The notes under the pieces are model-generated. The model worked only from the letters and a program-made list of their open reading frames with translations, made no database searches and had not been told where the DNA came from. Shown piece by piece: positions 33,383 to 44,400 of a DNA stretch of 64,000 bases. Within the stretch, counting starts at the first letter, position 1; the number at the start of each line of letters is the position of its first letter. The stretch is from Liopterus haemorrhoidalis (lineage: Eukaryota > Arthropoda > Insecta > Coleoptera > Dytiscidae), in NCBI GenBank assembly GCA_963971575.1, contig OZ020620.1:35479992-35543991 (forward strand), given 5' to 3'. The translations under genes were made by a program, and so were the position numbers.

Positions 33383-34675
33383 ATGTCTAAAACATCAAAT
33401 AATTCTCTATCAACAAATAATGAATCTCTAATCACTGAAAATTTGTCACAAAGTATCAATATGTCACCAAACCAACAAAAAAGTTACGCCAATGTTATTA
33501 AAAACAACATCCAATCATTTCCACGAAAGGATCAAGCAATATTAATGAACTCAATAAATGACACATCCATAAAGTATTATGTATATAAAATTGGAAGCAT
33601 CATAGGCCCAAAAAACATACTGTTCGCCTCCCGTGTCTCGAATCAGAGAATATGCATTTACCTCAGCTCAAAAGAATTAGTTGACCAAATAATGTCTACA
33701 CACAGAATCGTCCAAATTGAAAACCAAGATATTGAAATAAGGAGATTAATTACCCCAGCCCAACGAGTAGTTATTTCTAACGTATGTCCGTCAATTCCGC
33801 ACGAAACATTAGAAAAAATATTCAAAGAAGAACTGAACATTAAAATGGTATCACCAATTTCTTTTCTGAAAGCTGGAATGCTGGACGAAGAATACTCCCA
33901 TATCTTCAGTTTTCGACGCCAGATGTATATCAACCCCAGTGAAGAAAAGTCTATCCCTGATAGTGTCATAGTCAACCACGAAGATGTGAGCTACAAAATA
34001 TTCTTAACAACAGACACAATTTGCTTTTCGTGTAAAGAAAAAGGACACACAGCCAATAAATGTCCAAAGAACACTGATGATCCACAGCCACAACCGCATC
34101 AAGAAAACATAGAAAAAAGCAACAATAATGTTGAAACCACCAATATCGTCTCGCCAGAGAAAACCACATCGAGTCTTTTTAATGAATTGCCATCCTGTTC
34201 ACAACTAAAAAGGACAGCTACATCAATAAGTAGTACTGAAGATCTGGAGGAAACCCCAGACGTAAATGAGTCAGCAGTGTCTGAAACCCCTACAGAGAAA
34301 AAAACACCCGAAATAAATACTCAGACTAAACTTCCTGAAAGCTCCAAACAAAAAAATAAGAAATACCGAACAGAAAGTCCTGAAAATATTTCAATGGAAG
34401 AAATTTCAAAAGCAATAAAAAAGGAAATGAAACAACATCCCCATAAATACTGCTTGTCCTATAACCAAATGTATAAATTTATCGAGGAAACTCAAACGTC
34501 CAAAGACCACCTACAAACGGCAAGAAAATACACCAATGATATTACAGGCTTACTTCTTACTCTTAAAGATCTCCATTCTTACTTAAACCAAAAAGGCAAA
34601 CATCGTTTCACACGTTTAATCAATCGCATAAAAGAACTGTTAGACGCTGAAGCTGATCACCTTTCAACCCAGTAA
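33383..34675 (+). CDS. Retrotransposon ORF1 (Gag-like nucleic-acid-binding protein)
   Basis: 430 residues. It probably coats the element's RNA in a ribonucleoprotein and assists target-primed reverse transcription, as in Jockey/I-group elements. Residues ~125-175 (RVVISNVCPSIPHETLEKIF) resemble the RRM-like fold often found before the zinc knuckle. A single CCHC knuckle with C-x2-C-x4-H-x4-C spacing (CFSCKEKGHTANKC) lies at about residues 214-227; many relatives have two or three. Residues ~230-330 are Ser/Thr/Glu/Lys-rich and look disordered, and the C-terminal ~80 residues look helical. The stop TAA is one base before the ORF2 ATG (TAAAATG), so ORF2 is probably translated by reinitiation or termination-coupled scanning. 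Confidence 0.92.
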   Translation: MSKTSNNSLSTNNESLITENLSQSINMSPNQQKSYANVIKNNIQSFPRKDQAILMNSINDTSIKYYVYKIGSIIGPKNILFASRVSNQRICIYLSSKELVDQIMSTHRIVQIENQDIEIRRLITPAQRVVISNVCPSIPHETLEKIFKEELNIKMVSPISFLKAGMLDEEYSHIFSFRRQMYINPSEEKSIPDSVIVNHEDVSYKIFLTTDTICFSCKEKGHTANKCPKNTDDPQPQPHQENIEKSNNNVETTNIVSPEKTTSSLFNELPSCSQLKRTATSISSTEDLEETPDVNESAVSETPTEKKTPEINTQTKLPESSKQKNKKYRTESPENISMEEISKAIKKEMKQHPHKYCLSYNQMYKFIEETQTSKDHLQTARKYTNDITGLLLTLKDLHSYLNQKGKHRFTRLINRIKELLDAEADHLSTQ

Positions 34676-34676
34676 A

Positions 34677-37600
34677 ATGGCTATCTTACAATGGAACATG
34701 AATGGATTTCTTTCTCACTTACCTGAGCTACAACATTTAATCTCTAAAACGTTACCACTATTTATATGTATTCAAGAGTCGCGGTTACTTCCCCATCAAA
34801 ATATCAAACTCAGTGGATATTCTGCATATAGAAAAGATAGGCCCACCAACACTATAGCAAGTGGTGGTGTAGCCATTCTTGTGAACAACACAGTACATAG
34901 TGAAGAAATTAACATCAATACAGGATTGGAAGCCGTTACGATCTCAACTATTGTTTCCAATATGGGAAAATTCTCAATTTGCTGTCTTTATTTACCCCCC
35001 AATACTCCGATATCACTAAACGAGCTGGAAAACCTAATAAAACAACTCCCTACCCCTTACATAATAGTGGGTGATTTTAACTGTCACAACGTGATATGGG
35101 GATCAAAAAAAACAAATTCAAAGGGAAGAATAATCGAGAAACTAATCAACGACAATCTTACACTTCTTAATAACGGGTCTCCTACACACTTCTGCACCAG
35201 GACAGGACAATTATCAGCTATTGATCTAACAATATGTACTCCTTCACTTGCTCCAAATCTCTTATGGGAAACCTATCCATCACTTTGCGGCAGTGACCAC
35301 TTTCCTATAACCATAAACTTTCCAGACCTGTCAAATCCACCAATAAATATCCCCAAATGGAATCTTAAAAATGCGAATTGGGAACTTTTCGCATCGAAAT
35401 TGAAAATAGATTTTGGCGAGATTTCAAATGATGACAATATCAACGAACTTCTAGATAGTTTCATCACACACATTAATAATGCAGCAACATTAGCTATAGG
35501 GACAAAAAATATGAATTATAGAAAAAGAACAGTGCCATGGTGGAACAAATCATGTGAATTAGTAACAAGGCAACAAAAAAAGGCATTAAATCTCTATAAG
35601 AAAAATAAATCTATAGAAAACCTTGTAAATTTGAAAAAATGCCGTGCCATGTCCAGAAGAACAATTCTGGAAAGCAAGCAAAATTCTTGGGAAAAGTTCA
35701 TATCCACAATTACACCCAACACCCCACCAAAAGAACTGTGGAGCAAAATACGTAAAATTAACGGCAAAAAATCACCCCCATTTACAACAACTCTACTGAC
35801 AAATAATAATGAAATCATTACATCTCCACAGGATATAGTAAACTACATGGCAAATCATTTCCATCATAACTCAAGCGACTCAAACTATGATAGAACATTT
35901 TTAAATTATAAAAACCAACGAGAGTTAGAAAATATATCCATCGACGAAGACGAAAGTGAAATAAATAAACCCTTCACCAAAGAAGAACTTATCACAGGAC
36001 TGAAATCATTAAAAGATAACAAAAGCCCCGGACCGGATGGCATCCCTTCCGAATTCCTGAAACACCTACCTGAAGAGGCGATCAGTTATCTACTAAAAAT
36101 GTATAATTTTATTTGGACAAAAAATGTTTTCCCCGAAGAATGGAAGAAGGTAATCACAGTTCCTCTGTTAAAACAAGATAAAATTAAAACCAACCCGGAC
36201 AATTACAGACCAATTTCTTTATCAAACAATTTGAGCAAATTATTGCAAATAATTATAAATAAACGGCTAATGTGGCACCTAGAATCAAACAATATTCTCT
36301 CCAATATACAATGTGGGTTCAGGCACGGGAGGTCTACGCTAGACCATATAATTTCACTAACATGTAACGTTCAACAAGCCTTTAAAGACAAAGAGCACTT
36401 AATTGCAGTGTTTTTTGACCTTAAAAAAGCATACGACATGACTTGGCATTACAATATATTAAAAGAAACAAAACAAGCAGGACTAAATGGCAACATGTTA
36501 CATTATATCATAAATTTCTTAAGTAACAGAAAACTCAAAATTAAAACAAATGGCTACAGCTCCGAAGAAAAGGAATTACAGAACGGAGTCCCACAAGGTG
36601 AAGTTATCAGCGTCACATTATTCCTCATTGCTATTAATAATATCATTAAGTATATACCACTAAATGTCAAGGCATGTCTATTTGCAGACGACTTGGTCAT
36701 CTACTCCAACGACAAAGACATATTCAAAATCAAAGCAAGACTGCAACAAACCATCAGCAATCTAGAAAGATGGAGTCAAACAACAGGTTTCACATTTTCT
36801 CCACAAAAAACAAAAGCCTTACATTTCTCTAAACTGCAATATTCTAGAATTAAACCACATATCTTCATCAATAACCACAGTATTACATATGTAAATAAAT
36901 TTAAATTTCTCGGCATCACTTTTGACCATAGGTTGACCTGGAAAGATCACTTGCAATATCTAAAAAAGGAATGCTGTCAACGAATCAATATTTTAAAAAC
37001 TCTGGGACACTACCGATGGGGAGCTAACAGGGAATGTCTACTGAGAATTTACCAAACCCTAATTAGGTCCAAATTGGACTATGGCAGTCCAGCATTTATA
37101 AATGCAAAACAGACACACCTTAAAACCCTAGACACGATTCAAAACACGGCTATAAGAATCTCTACTGGAGCTCTGAGGACCAGCCCTATTGATAGCATTA
37201 CATGCGAAGCAAATCAGCTACCATTGAGTTATAGAAGAAGCCAACTCGCACTTACATATGTCACCAAACTCTCCAATAAGCAAAATAATCCCACCCATAA
37301 AGACATATTTTATAACTTTAATGATAAAATCTCCATCCGTAACCACATACCTCTTCACATAAAAATAAACCAAGAACTTGAAAATCTAAACGTTACTTAT
37401 CCCACCATTTCACAAAACAGTCATACCAGAATTCCACCTTGGACAATCAGAAAACCTGAATTCAATACCTCTCTCAGTCAATTTCAAAAATCTACTGTCA
37501 ATCCTGTATTACTACAACAACAGTATCACCAAACCCATTCCAAATACACAAACTATCACAGTATATTCACTGATGGGTCGAAAGTAAATAATCGTACTGG

Positions 37601-38354
37601 GGCAGCAGTGATAACTAGAAGACACACTCTGCAATATCGCTTACCCGACATAACAAGTATCTACACTGCTGAAGCTTACAGCATATTGAAAGCTAGTGAA
37701 GAGGTTAAAAATTCCACCTACACACACCATATCATGGAAACCGATTCCCTTAGCGTGCTGGAGAGTATCAAACAAATCTACTCTACTGACCCCCGCATCC
37801 AACCAATACAAGAAAATCTGCATGAGGCAATATCGAGAGGCGCGAACGTCACCATTCTCTGGATACCTTCACACGTTGGCATTCTGGGCAATGAAGAGGT
37901 GGACCATGCAGCCAAGGAAGCAACCAACGTCAACATCTCCGACATACCTATCCCAGCAGATGACCTCATAAGTCACATAAAGAGAGAAGTTAAGAAAAGC
38001 TGGAACAACCATTGGGAAGCGTCAAACAACAAGTTAAAGAGGATTAAGTCAGAAACCGGTCCTTGGAATTATCCTAAAAACCGAAAAGACCAAATCATTC
38101 TCACCAGACTGCGAATTGGACACTCCTTGATAACCCACAAACATCTCTTCGAACGCCAAGATCCCCCAACATGCGATACTTGCCACACCCCTCTCACAAC
38201 AGAACATATAATTGTCCAATGCAAGAAATATGATAACCAGAGGGATAAAAACAAGATACCAAATACAATTCAAAATGCCCTGGCCAATAACTCGGAAGCC
38301 ATCAACAATGTTCTGACATTCTTAAGAGACATCCACTTATATAATAAAATATAA
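34677..38354 (+). CDS. Retrotransposon ORF2: endonuclease, reverse transcriptase, RNase H
   Basis: 1225 residues, uninterrupted. The N-terminal APE-type endonuclease (~1-225) has QWNMNG, QESRL, GDFNCHN, IDLTI and GSDHFPI, covering the catalytic Asn/Glu/Asp/His set. The reverse transcriptase (~430-780) has SPGPDGIPSEFL, DNYRPISL, CGFRHGRST, FFDLKKAYD, NGVPQGEVIS and FADD at ~669-672. An RNase H domain (~960-1090) shows FTDGSK, TAEAYS, METDSLS and NEEVDHAAK, the full D-E-D-D set. A C-terminal zinc motif CDTCH...HIIVQC begins at ~1166. An RNase H plus this layout fits the I/LOA side of the Jockey group rather than Jockey proper; the exact clade is inferred. The protein cuts DNA and copies element RNA at the nick. 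Confidence 0.95.
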   Translation: MAILQWNMNGFLSHLPELQHLISKTLPLFICIQESRLLPHQNIKLSGYSAYRKDRPTNTIASGGVAILVNNTVHSEEININTGLEAVTISTIVSNMGKFSICCLYLPPNTPISLNELENLIKQLPTPYIIVGDFNCHNVIWGSKKTNSKGRIIEKLINDNLTLLNNGSPTHFCTRTGQLSAIDLTICTPSLAPNLLWETYPSLCGSDHFPITINFPDLSNPPINIPKWNLKNANWELFASKLKIDFGEISNDDNINELLDSFITHINNAATLAIGTKNMNYRKRTVPWWNKSCELVTRQQKKALNLYKKNKSIENLVNLKKCRAMSRRTILESKQNSWEKFISTITPNTPPKELWSKIRKINGKKSPPFTTTLLTNNNEIITSPQDIVNYMANHFHHNSSDSNYDRTFLNYKNQRELENISIDEDESEINKPFTKEELITGLKSLKDNKSPGPDGIPSEFLKHLPEEAISYLLKMYNFIWTKNVFPEEWKKVITVPLLKQDKIKTNPDNYRPISLSNNLSKLLQIIINKRLMWHLESNNILSNIQCGFRHGRSTLDHIISLTCNVQQAFKDKEHLIAVFFDLKKAYDMTWHYNILKETKQAGLNGNMLHYIINFLSNRKLKIKTNGYSSEEKELQNGVPQGEVISVTLFLIAINNIIKYIPLNVKACLFADDLVIYSNDKDIFKIKARLQQTISNLERWSQTTGFTFSPQKTKALHFSKLQYSRIKPHIFINNHSITYVNKFKFLGITFDHRLTWKDHLQYLKKECCQRINILKTLGHYRWGANRECLLRIYQTLIRSKLDYGSPAFINAKQTHLKTLDTIQNTAIRISTGALRTSPIDSITCEANQLPLSYRRSQLALTYVTKLSNKQNNPTHKDIFYNFNDKISIRNHIPLHIKINQELENLNVTYPTISQNSHTRIPPWTIRKPEFNTSLSQFQKSTVNPVLLQQQYHQTHSKYTNYHSIFTDGSKVNNRTGAAVITRRHTLQYRLPDITSIYTAEAYSILKASEEVKNSTYTHHIMETDSLSVLESIKQIYSTDPRIQPIQENLHEAISRGANVTILWIPSHVGILGNEEVDHAAKEATNVNISDIPIPADDLISHIKREVKKSWNNHWEASNNKLKRIKSETGPWNYPKNRKDQIILTRLRIGHSLITHKHLFERQDPPTCDTCHTPLTTEHIIVQCKKYDNQRDKNKIPNTIQNALANNSEAINNVLTFLRDIHLYNKI

Positions 38355-38665
38355 ATGTTAACAATATTAGCAATGTATATAATAATGCTACCTTAATGTA
38401 AACACAAATCATAATGTATCCGGTGCCAATAGCCCTAGCTGCTGAGGCGCATGTAATTTTTCTTTAAATAAAAAAAAAAAAAAAAAAAGAAATATTCATG
38501 CGATTTCCTTTTTTTTTGCTCTTCTCTATTTATTTTGATCAATTTGACATATAAATATGACTCAACTGAAAAAATCTGAATACATTTTTTATGGGGTGCA
38601 GGAGCTTATTTTCACATTCAAAGGGGTGCTCACCACAAAAAAGGTTGGGAACCACTGCTCTAAAA

Positions 38666-39303
38666 GAATGGTTGCGACATGCCCAGTACAACCGAAGAAA
38701 CAAACGATCATTTTCCAGTGCTTCCTGAACGAATAATTTTTGTGGGTTTCAGTTCATCTTGGAAGACCCAAACAGTGGATTGTTACTTAGTCTAAGTTTC
38801 GTCACCTGTAACGATGTTGTATACGGATTTTGCAGTGCCTAGGTTAAATTTTTTTAGCATTCCCTTACACCAATCAACACGAGAGTTTTTTTGAGCTTCG
38901 GTCAAATTATGCGGAATTCATCGTGAACAGATCTTTTTCACAGCTAAATGTTCATGCAAAATCGAATGTATTGCAGTCTGCGATATGCCAAAAATGCCTT
39001 TGTCTCACGGTAAGTCACATGCTGATCTTCTTCAATCATTTTGCGCACAGCTTCGATGTTTTTTTGAATCACAACTGATTGTGGTCGAGCTTCACGAGAT
39101 TCATCACCGACGGACACACGACCACGACGAAATTCTGCAAACCAATTGTAAAAAGTCTTTTCTGATGGTGTTTTATTACTAAAAGTTGAACGAAGCAAAT
39201 CTATGCATTGTTGTTGAGTTAGGCCTTTACTTAAATCGTAAAATATCATCCAACGAAAATCTTCGTAAGTAATAAATATGTATAAGACTATATAATATCG
39301 CAT
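38666..39303 (-). pseudogene. mariner transposase, N-terminal part (split by nested insertion)
   Basis: The minus frame from 39303 gives ITYEDFRWMIFYDLSKGLTQ, QQCIDLLRSTFSNKTPSEKT, FYNWFAEFRRGR, and then VVIQKNIEAVRKMIEEDQHV, the two helix-turn-helix units and linker of mariner transposase. Downstream (toward 38666) frames with VTGDET-type sequence and VWVFQDELKPTKIIR-like residues hold the first catalytic Asp, with frameshifts. A second, plus-strand copy of the same family is at 42663-43190. Confidence 0.85.
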
Positions 39304-39518
39304 ATTAAGTAAGTAAGTTTTAACACAAATAATTCATTCACTCTTTTGTCATTAGTTGCCCATTCAAATTTTGCCATAGATATTTCTAAACTCCTGCAAG
39401 TCTTTTTTTTTGTGCAATAAAATTAAAATGTGGCCGGAAGACGTTGTGCGAGCTGCAAAGAATCTGAAAAGCTGCTGAAGAATGATAACGGCTAACAAGC
39501 CGAAATATACATATATAT

Positions 39519-40462
39519 GAGTCAATGAAACGGGACGATTTGGGAACGCCACTATAGAAAAAGTAGATATGAGGCGGGCTTGGAGCGTCAACGTTGTGAA
39601 TCTAGAGATCGGGTAGTTAGTTATCATGGATACTTGGCCGGGTGAACAGCGCGCATTTGCCGTCAAAGCGTATTACCAAAATGGGGAAAGTTTCGTCCGT
39701 GCGAGACAAGCGTTTCCTTTACACTACCATTTACCGCCTCGCGTTCATTAGTGGCTTCGTCAACAAACAAAATTTTCGTTATTGGCAATAACCCATAAGA
39801 ATTACACGAAAGACCCCTACATTCAGAGAAAGTAACCGTAGGGTGTGCGGTTTCTTCGTTAGGGATAATCGGCCCTTATTTTTTTGAGAACGAAGCTGGG
39901 AACGCAGTTACTGTAAACTCTGAACATTACGTCAGTATGCTGAATAATTTTTTTCTTCCTGCAATGGAGAACTACGGGAATGAAATAACGATTTTCCAAC
40001 AAGATGGTGCGACATGCCACACAGCACGAGTGTCAATGAGTTTACTAAGACAGGTGTTCTCCGGTCGTCTTATGAGCAAGAACGGCAATATTCCCTGGCC
40101 ACCTTGTTCTCCTGATTGGTCCGCATGCGAATTTTTCCTTTGGGGGTACATAAAAACAAAAGTGTATGAAAGTAACCCCCAAGAACTATCCAGGCATTAA
40201 AAAAAAGGATTCGAGTTGAACTGGCCGCAATACCGCTAGAAATGCTGCGCAATGTTAGGGGCAGCTTTGCAACGAGGCTGCATGAATGTGTGCGACGAAA
40301 TGGAGGCCACCTTTCAGAAATTATAATTTTTTAAATGAACGATTGTGCATTTACACAATATTTCCATTCGTCTAGATTATGTTTTCATCAATAAATTTTA
40401 CAAAAGATAATTTTTTGAATGTTTTCTGATTTCTTTAAATCGTCCCATTTCATTGACTCACC
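39519..40462 (+). mobile_element. Tc1/mariner-type element, internally deleted
   Basis: Inverted ends share GAGTCAATGAAACGGGACG (left) and the same motif with T for C (right). Coding remnants begin near 39627 (MDTWPGEQRAFAVKAYYQNG, VRARQAF), are full of stops through 39930, then a clean frame at 39937-40198 gives ITIFQQDGATCHTARVSMSL and PWPPCSPDWSACEFFLWGY, the second and third catalytic regions. The third catalytic position is seen as W-S-A-C-E, so an acidic residue is present. The central DE-containing part is deleted. Confidence 0.8.
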
Positions 40463-40576
40463 CTTTATATTAAGTATTTAATAGATTAATTTTGTGGAAC
40501 TGTAACCAAGTGTGTTTTTTCTGTATTTTAAAAATTTCTTTACATTTTCTATTTCTTGACCTCTAACTATGAACTA

Positions 40577-41180
40577 ATACCCTTTTCACACTAGATCTTT
40601 AAGATCGGATGTTTACGTGAATGTTACTTTAAACGCTAATGTTAAACCGTACGGCCTCGTCTAAACACGACCGATGTTTAAGACAGAGATCTGCGTCTTA
40701 AACTTCGTACGCATTGCCAACTTAATTTCTATTATAAAAAAATACTCCTTGAATTTGTGCTGTCAACATTTTATATTATCATAAACAAGAATACTGTATT
40801 ATATCGACGTTATAAGAAGTTTATACTTATTGTTATAATAAAATTATTTATTTTAATAATGTGTTTAATAAAATACAGAGCTACAATAATTGAGATAAAA
40901 TGTATCGACTTACATGTTAATACAGGTGTAATATATTCTTTATTGTAGTTCCTTTATTGTAGAATGAAATGAAATATCCTTAATTGTTTATAATAATTCA
41001 AAATGTGCGTCTGCGCAGACAGTTCAAAACTGGTAATTTCATGACGGTAACTTAAGGACAAAATTACTGTAGCTGATGACAGCACCAGAGATTTAAACAT
41101 CAAGTGTGAAAGCATACCGATCTTAAACATCGGTGAACTTTAAGTTCACTCGTCTTAAAGATCTAGTGTGAAAAGGGTAT
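40577..41180. mobile_element. TA-flanked MITE with ~30-bp TIRs
   Basis: Left end ATACCCTTTTCACACTAG plus ATCTTTAAGA, right end its inverted copy, TA at 40575-40576 and 41181-41182. The subterminal GATGTTTAAGA motif is also inverted. The 604-bp interior is AT-rich and has no conserved ORF. Confidence 0.85.
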
Positions 41181-41182
41181 TA

Positions 41183-41723
41183 CTCATGAAATCAGGCATT
41201 TCGACAAAAAAATTGAACTGATGCTCTTCGAAAAGTCTACTAATGTCCACACTACGTCGGTAGACATCAAGTTGCTAATCTGAATTTAAAAAACTGGTAC
41301 GTGTAAGACCACTTAATATGAAAAGCAAAAGAAATGATCTAAATTTAAATAATACAATCCGTTTGTTATCTTTGACACGATTTTAAGATGAACTTAAATC
41401 TAAAACAAACAGCCAACAAAAACAACTATTACAGAAAACACTTTCCGAATTCTGACTTAATCAGGCATTTTGTTTATGTTAAAGCCGAGTTAATGTATGC
41501 TTAAACCCACTTAACTTACACCTACTAACACACACCACTGCTACCAACCAAAAAACAATTAAAACCCAATTACAGAAACGAACGGAATGCACAAAACATG
41601 TTACTGGATGAATATTCATATTACAGACGTTGCCAACAGTGCTGGGGGGATGCATTTTTATTTTAGGGACATCTTAACTTAGTGAAAATTAAATAAGATT
41701 AAACAAATTTTCTTCCAAACATC
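41183..41723. other. Intronic spacer, no gene recognised
   Basis: No recognised gene, TIR pair or repeat family. Confidence 0.4.
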
Positions 41724-41725
41724 TA

Positions 41726-42554
41726 TGGTCTATTTCAAATTTTAAAAAAAGTAGATAGCGCTGCGAACCGAGTATGATTTACACTGGACAAATACAGTAT
41801 AGCGGGAAATTTAAAATAAGTTACAACTAGGGCACGGGCGTAGTAACTGGGTTAGCAAATGATTTTTTTATTAATTTAAAAAAGGTTAATAAGATATTGA
41901 AATAAACAAGGCAGATAATACACTTACGTTATTTATACGAAATAAATTCAGTTTAATGAGGAATTTGAAAAAGTTAAAAAAATATTAATTTTAAAAATTA
42001 TGTACTATATATAAAAAGAGATTTGGCTAAAAGAGTTTAAATAAAGCAATAAAACAAACAATATATCTTCAGAGCTAAAGTTTCTTATTTAAATAATTAT
42101 TGTAAATAAAAATTAAAAATATATGTATATATGAAGGTCTAAAAATTATATCAATAACTTCTTTTTTGGGCACAATCAGCTGGGCTGTCTTTTGGCCTCA
42201 CATTAGTCCTCTATCTTGATCAGTTAATTGTCAAGTGTCAAAAAATTTTTATATGTTAGATAACCTAAAAAATATATAACTGCGTAAAAACAAATTACAT
42301 GGAGAAGTTTCTCCATAAAATCTACGTCAAGAATATAAATAAAAGTCTAAATATGTAAATAATAACAAAATATAAGAAAAAAATTAAATAATATAAATAA
42401 TATATATTTCTGATGTACGACACTGAACATCTGTCAACTTGGACTAAAAACAATATTTTAACAGTGTAATAGGGATGACGATATAAACCAATCCGAAACA
42501 AGGACAAACAGCTCCTATCTTCTTACACACATTTTTCTACTTTGAAATAGACCA
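41726..42554. mobile_element. Family C TIR element, complete copy
   Basis: Ends begin TGGTCTATTTCAAA and are inverted, with TA at 41724-41725 and 42555-42556. At 829 bp it is non-coding. A close relative lacking the right end is at 9268-10083. The interior contains an AGCGCTGCGAACCGAG block that is highly conserved between the copies. Confidence 0.88.
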
Positions 42555-42662
42555 TACTTATTCGTAAAATTTGACATTTGTTATTGTGAAATCAGTGGCA
42601 GTTTATACATTAACCGAGTAGTTTGTTGACAGTGAGTGTTAAAAAAACAAGTTTGTAAAAAA

Positions 42663-43190
42663 ATGGATATTACTCGTGAAGGTTTTCGTTGGATAATTTT
42701 TTACGATTTTAGTAAAGGCCTAACTCAACAACAATGTATAGATTTACTTCGTACAACTTTTGGTAATGAAGCACCATCAGAAAAGACTGTTTACAATTGG
42801 TTTGCATAATTTCGTCGTGATCGTACGTCTGTCAGTGATGAATCTCGTGAAGGTCGACCAAAATCGGTTGTGATTCAAAAAAACATCGATGCGCAAAATG
42901 TTTGAAGATCGGCATGTGACTTACCGTAAGATAAAGGCATCCTTTGGAATATCGCAGACTGCAATATATTTGATTTTGCATGAGCATTTAGCTGTGAAAA
43001 GATCTGTTCCCGATGGATTCCGCATAATTTGACCAAAGCTCAAAAAAGGCTCGTGTTGATTGGTGTAAGGGAATGCTAAAAAAATCAACCTAGGCACTGC
43101 AAAATCCGTATACAACATAGTTATAGGTGACGAAACTTGGATTTATTCATGGAAACTAAGCAACAATCCAAGTCCGAAAACTGCTCGAGG
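42663..43190 (+). pseudogene. mariner transposase, N-terminal half
   Basis: From ATG 42663 the frame reads MDITREGFRWIIFYDFSKGL and TQQQCIDLLRTTFGNEAPSE, then KTVYNWFA followed by a TAA (42807) in place of a sense codon. After that come ESREGRPKSVVIQKNI and, with a small deletion, MFEDRHVTYRKIKASFG. A degraded VIGDETWIYSWKLSN block near 43125 holds the first catalytic Asp. The 3' half is missing beyond about 43190. Same family as 32330/38666. Confidence 0.85.
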
Positions 43191-43795
43191 AAAATAGTTT
43201 CTTCTGCTTTGATTTATTTAATATATCTCTCACGATAACTATCAATATGAAACCCATGAAAATTTTTAATATTTAATAATTTCAGTAATTCAATTTTGAA
43301 AACTAGTGTTGAATTCTTAGTTGATAGTTTTATTATAGAATGTTATTATCTACGTTTAGCTAACAATACTTTATCAGTAATGAAGTTATATAGAAGTGTT
43401 GATAATTATTCTGTTGTATATCTGCCATATGCAAAGCAGTTGAATAAATTAACAGAATGTAAGATATAGCGACATATCAGATACCATTTTCACACGTACA
43501 ACCTTTTTAGTAAAATAAATATTTAAAACAGCTATCCTTTTCTCTCCTCGATATATTATTTGCTTTTCTCTAGACGTCCAATTCTTTCACATTGAGCAGT
43601 TTTCTAATTTCTTCCAAACTTACTGCTATATATTGTGATTCTAGAAACCGGTATTTTGAGGGAAAGATACACAGTTATTTCTCATACAAAACTAACAATC
43701 TGAATTAAAATTAGTAATACATCATATTTTGCAAGGATTGTTTATCTATTTTTAATTGTAAAACAATTGATATGGAATTTTGACAAAAAAAAAAA
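43191..43795. other. Intronic spacer, no gene recognised
   Basis: AT-rich, with no supported feature. Confidence 0.4.
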
Positions 43796-43836
43796 ATTTA
43801 TGTGAAGTGTGATTTTCCACACATTTCAGGGTTTTG
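43796..43836 (-). repeat. Family B terminal palindrome, stray copy
   Basis: GTGAAGTGTGATTTTCCACA then CATTTCAGGGTTTTG is the reverse complement of the family B 3' terminus, with a degenerate palindrome. Confidence 0.6.
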
Positions 43837-43899
43837 TGTGTATTTAGTAAGTGATAACAAATTGTGTGTAGATATTAAAAATCGCGGAGTGTGAAAAGA

Positions 43900-44345
43900 T
43901 ATAAAGAGAGTAATTGGAATACCGAGATACCTGAAGGGGAAAAGAGGAAGATCAGGAAGAGTCAGGAGGATAGCGAGGCTAAGATGTGAACGAAAAGAGG
44001 AACAACAGATACTGGGTAGAGCCAGAGGACAGGCTATGTAGAATGTGCAAGAAAGGAGAGGAAACCTTGGAGCATTTAGCGAAGAGATGGCAATCTGGTA
44101 GGAGGAGATAAATGAACTGATGAGTGAGGAAGGCAAGGAAGAAAGACGGGCGAGAAAACTGGAAGAAAGAAGGAAGGAGATCGGAGAGGAAAGCCGCGAT
44201 GGGAATAGGAACAAAGAGAGGGATACTGGAACAAGAACAAATAAATAAGATAAAAAAATTGTAAAATTAAAATATGTGAAATATTGTACGTTATTTTATT
44301 TTGTAATGGTTAATACCCTAAATGCTGCAAGGCTTAGGGAAATAA
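43900..44345 (+). pseudogene. LINE C-terminal and 3' UTR fragment
   Basis: The frame gives IGIPRYLKGKRGRSGRVRRI and, with frameshifts, RLCRMCKKGEETLEHLAKRW, a CCHC-type C-terminal knuckle whose last Cys is changed to Trp. The 3' UTR (TAATGGTTAATACCCTAAAT, GGCTTAGGGAAATAAATAA) matches the minus-strand fragment at 53201-54480, so both are one family. Confidence 0.75.
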
Positions 44346-44400
44346 ATAATTATACATATTAAAAATCATGAGTTTTGATAATATTTCAAAAAATAATTCT

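Larger units (their letters stand above)
33006..38488 (+). mobile_element. Full-length non-LTR retrotransposon with target duplication
   Basis: A 377-bp 5' UTR, ORF1, ORF2, a ~110-bp 3' UTR and a poly-A tail (38469-38488). GAAATATTC flanks both sides (32997-33005 and 38489-38497), giving a target duplication of at least 9 bp (up to 12 if the A-run is counted). The 5' UTR contains a perfect palindrome GACCTGCAGGTC near 33283. Both ORFs are open and all catalytic residues I can check are present, so the copy looks recent and potentially mobile. Confidence 0.92.
32779..38657. mobile_element. hAT-type MITE (about 390 bp) split by a LINE
   Basis: TIR CAGTGGTTCCCAAC at the left; GTTGGGAACCACTG at the right. 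Flanks CTCTAAAG (32771-32778) and CTCTAAAA (38658-38665) match at 7 of 8 bases and join two halves of the mariner transposase, so the host site is certain. Removing the LINE leaves about 390 bp with no coding sequence, typical of a non-autonomous hAT. Confidence 0.9.

Noticed and set aside
43798..44214. 138-residue minus-strand ORF
   Set aside because: It is the shadow of the plus-strand LINE C-terminal fragment at 43900-44345.
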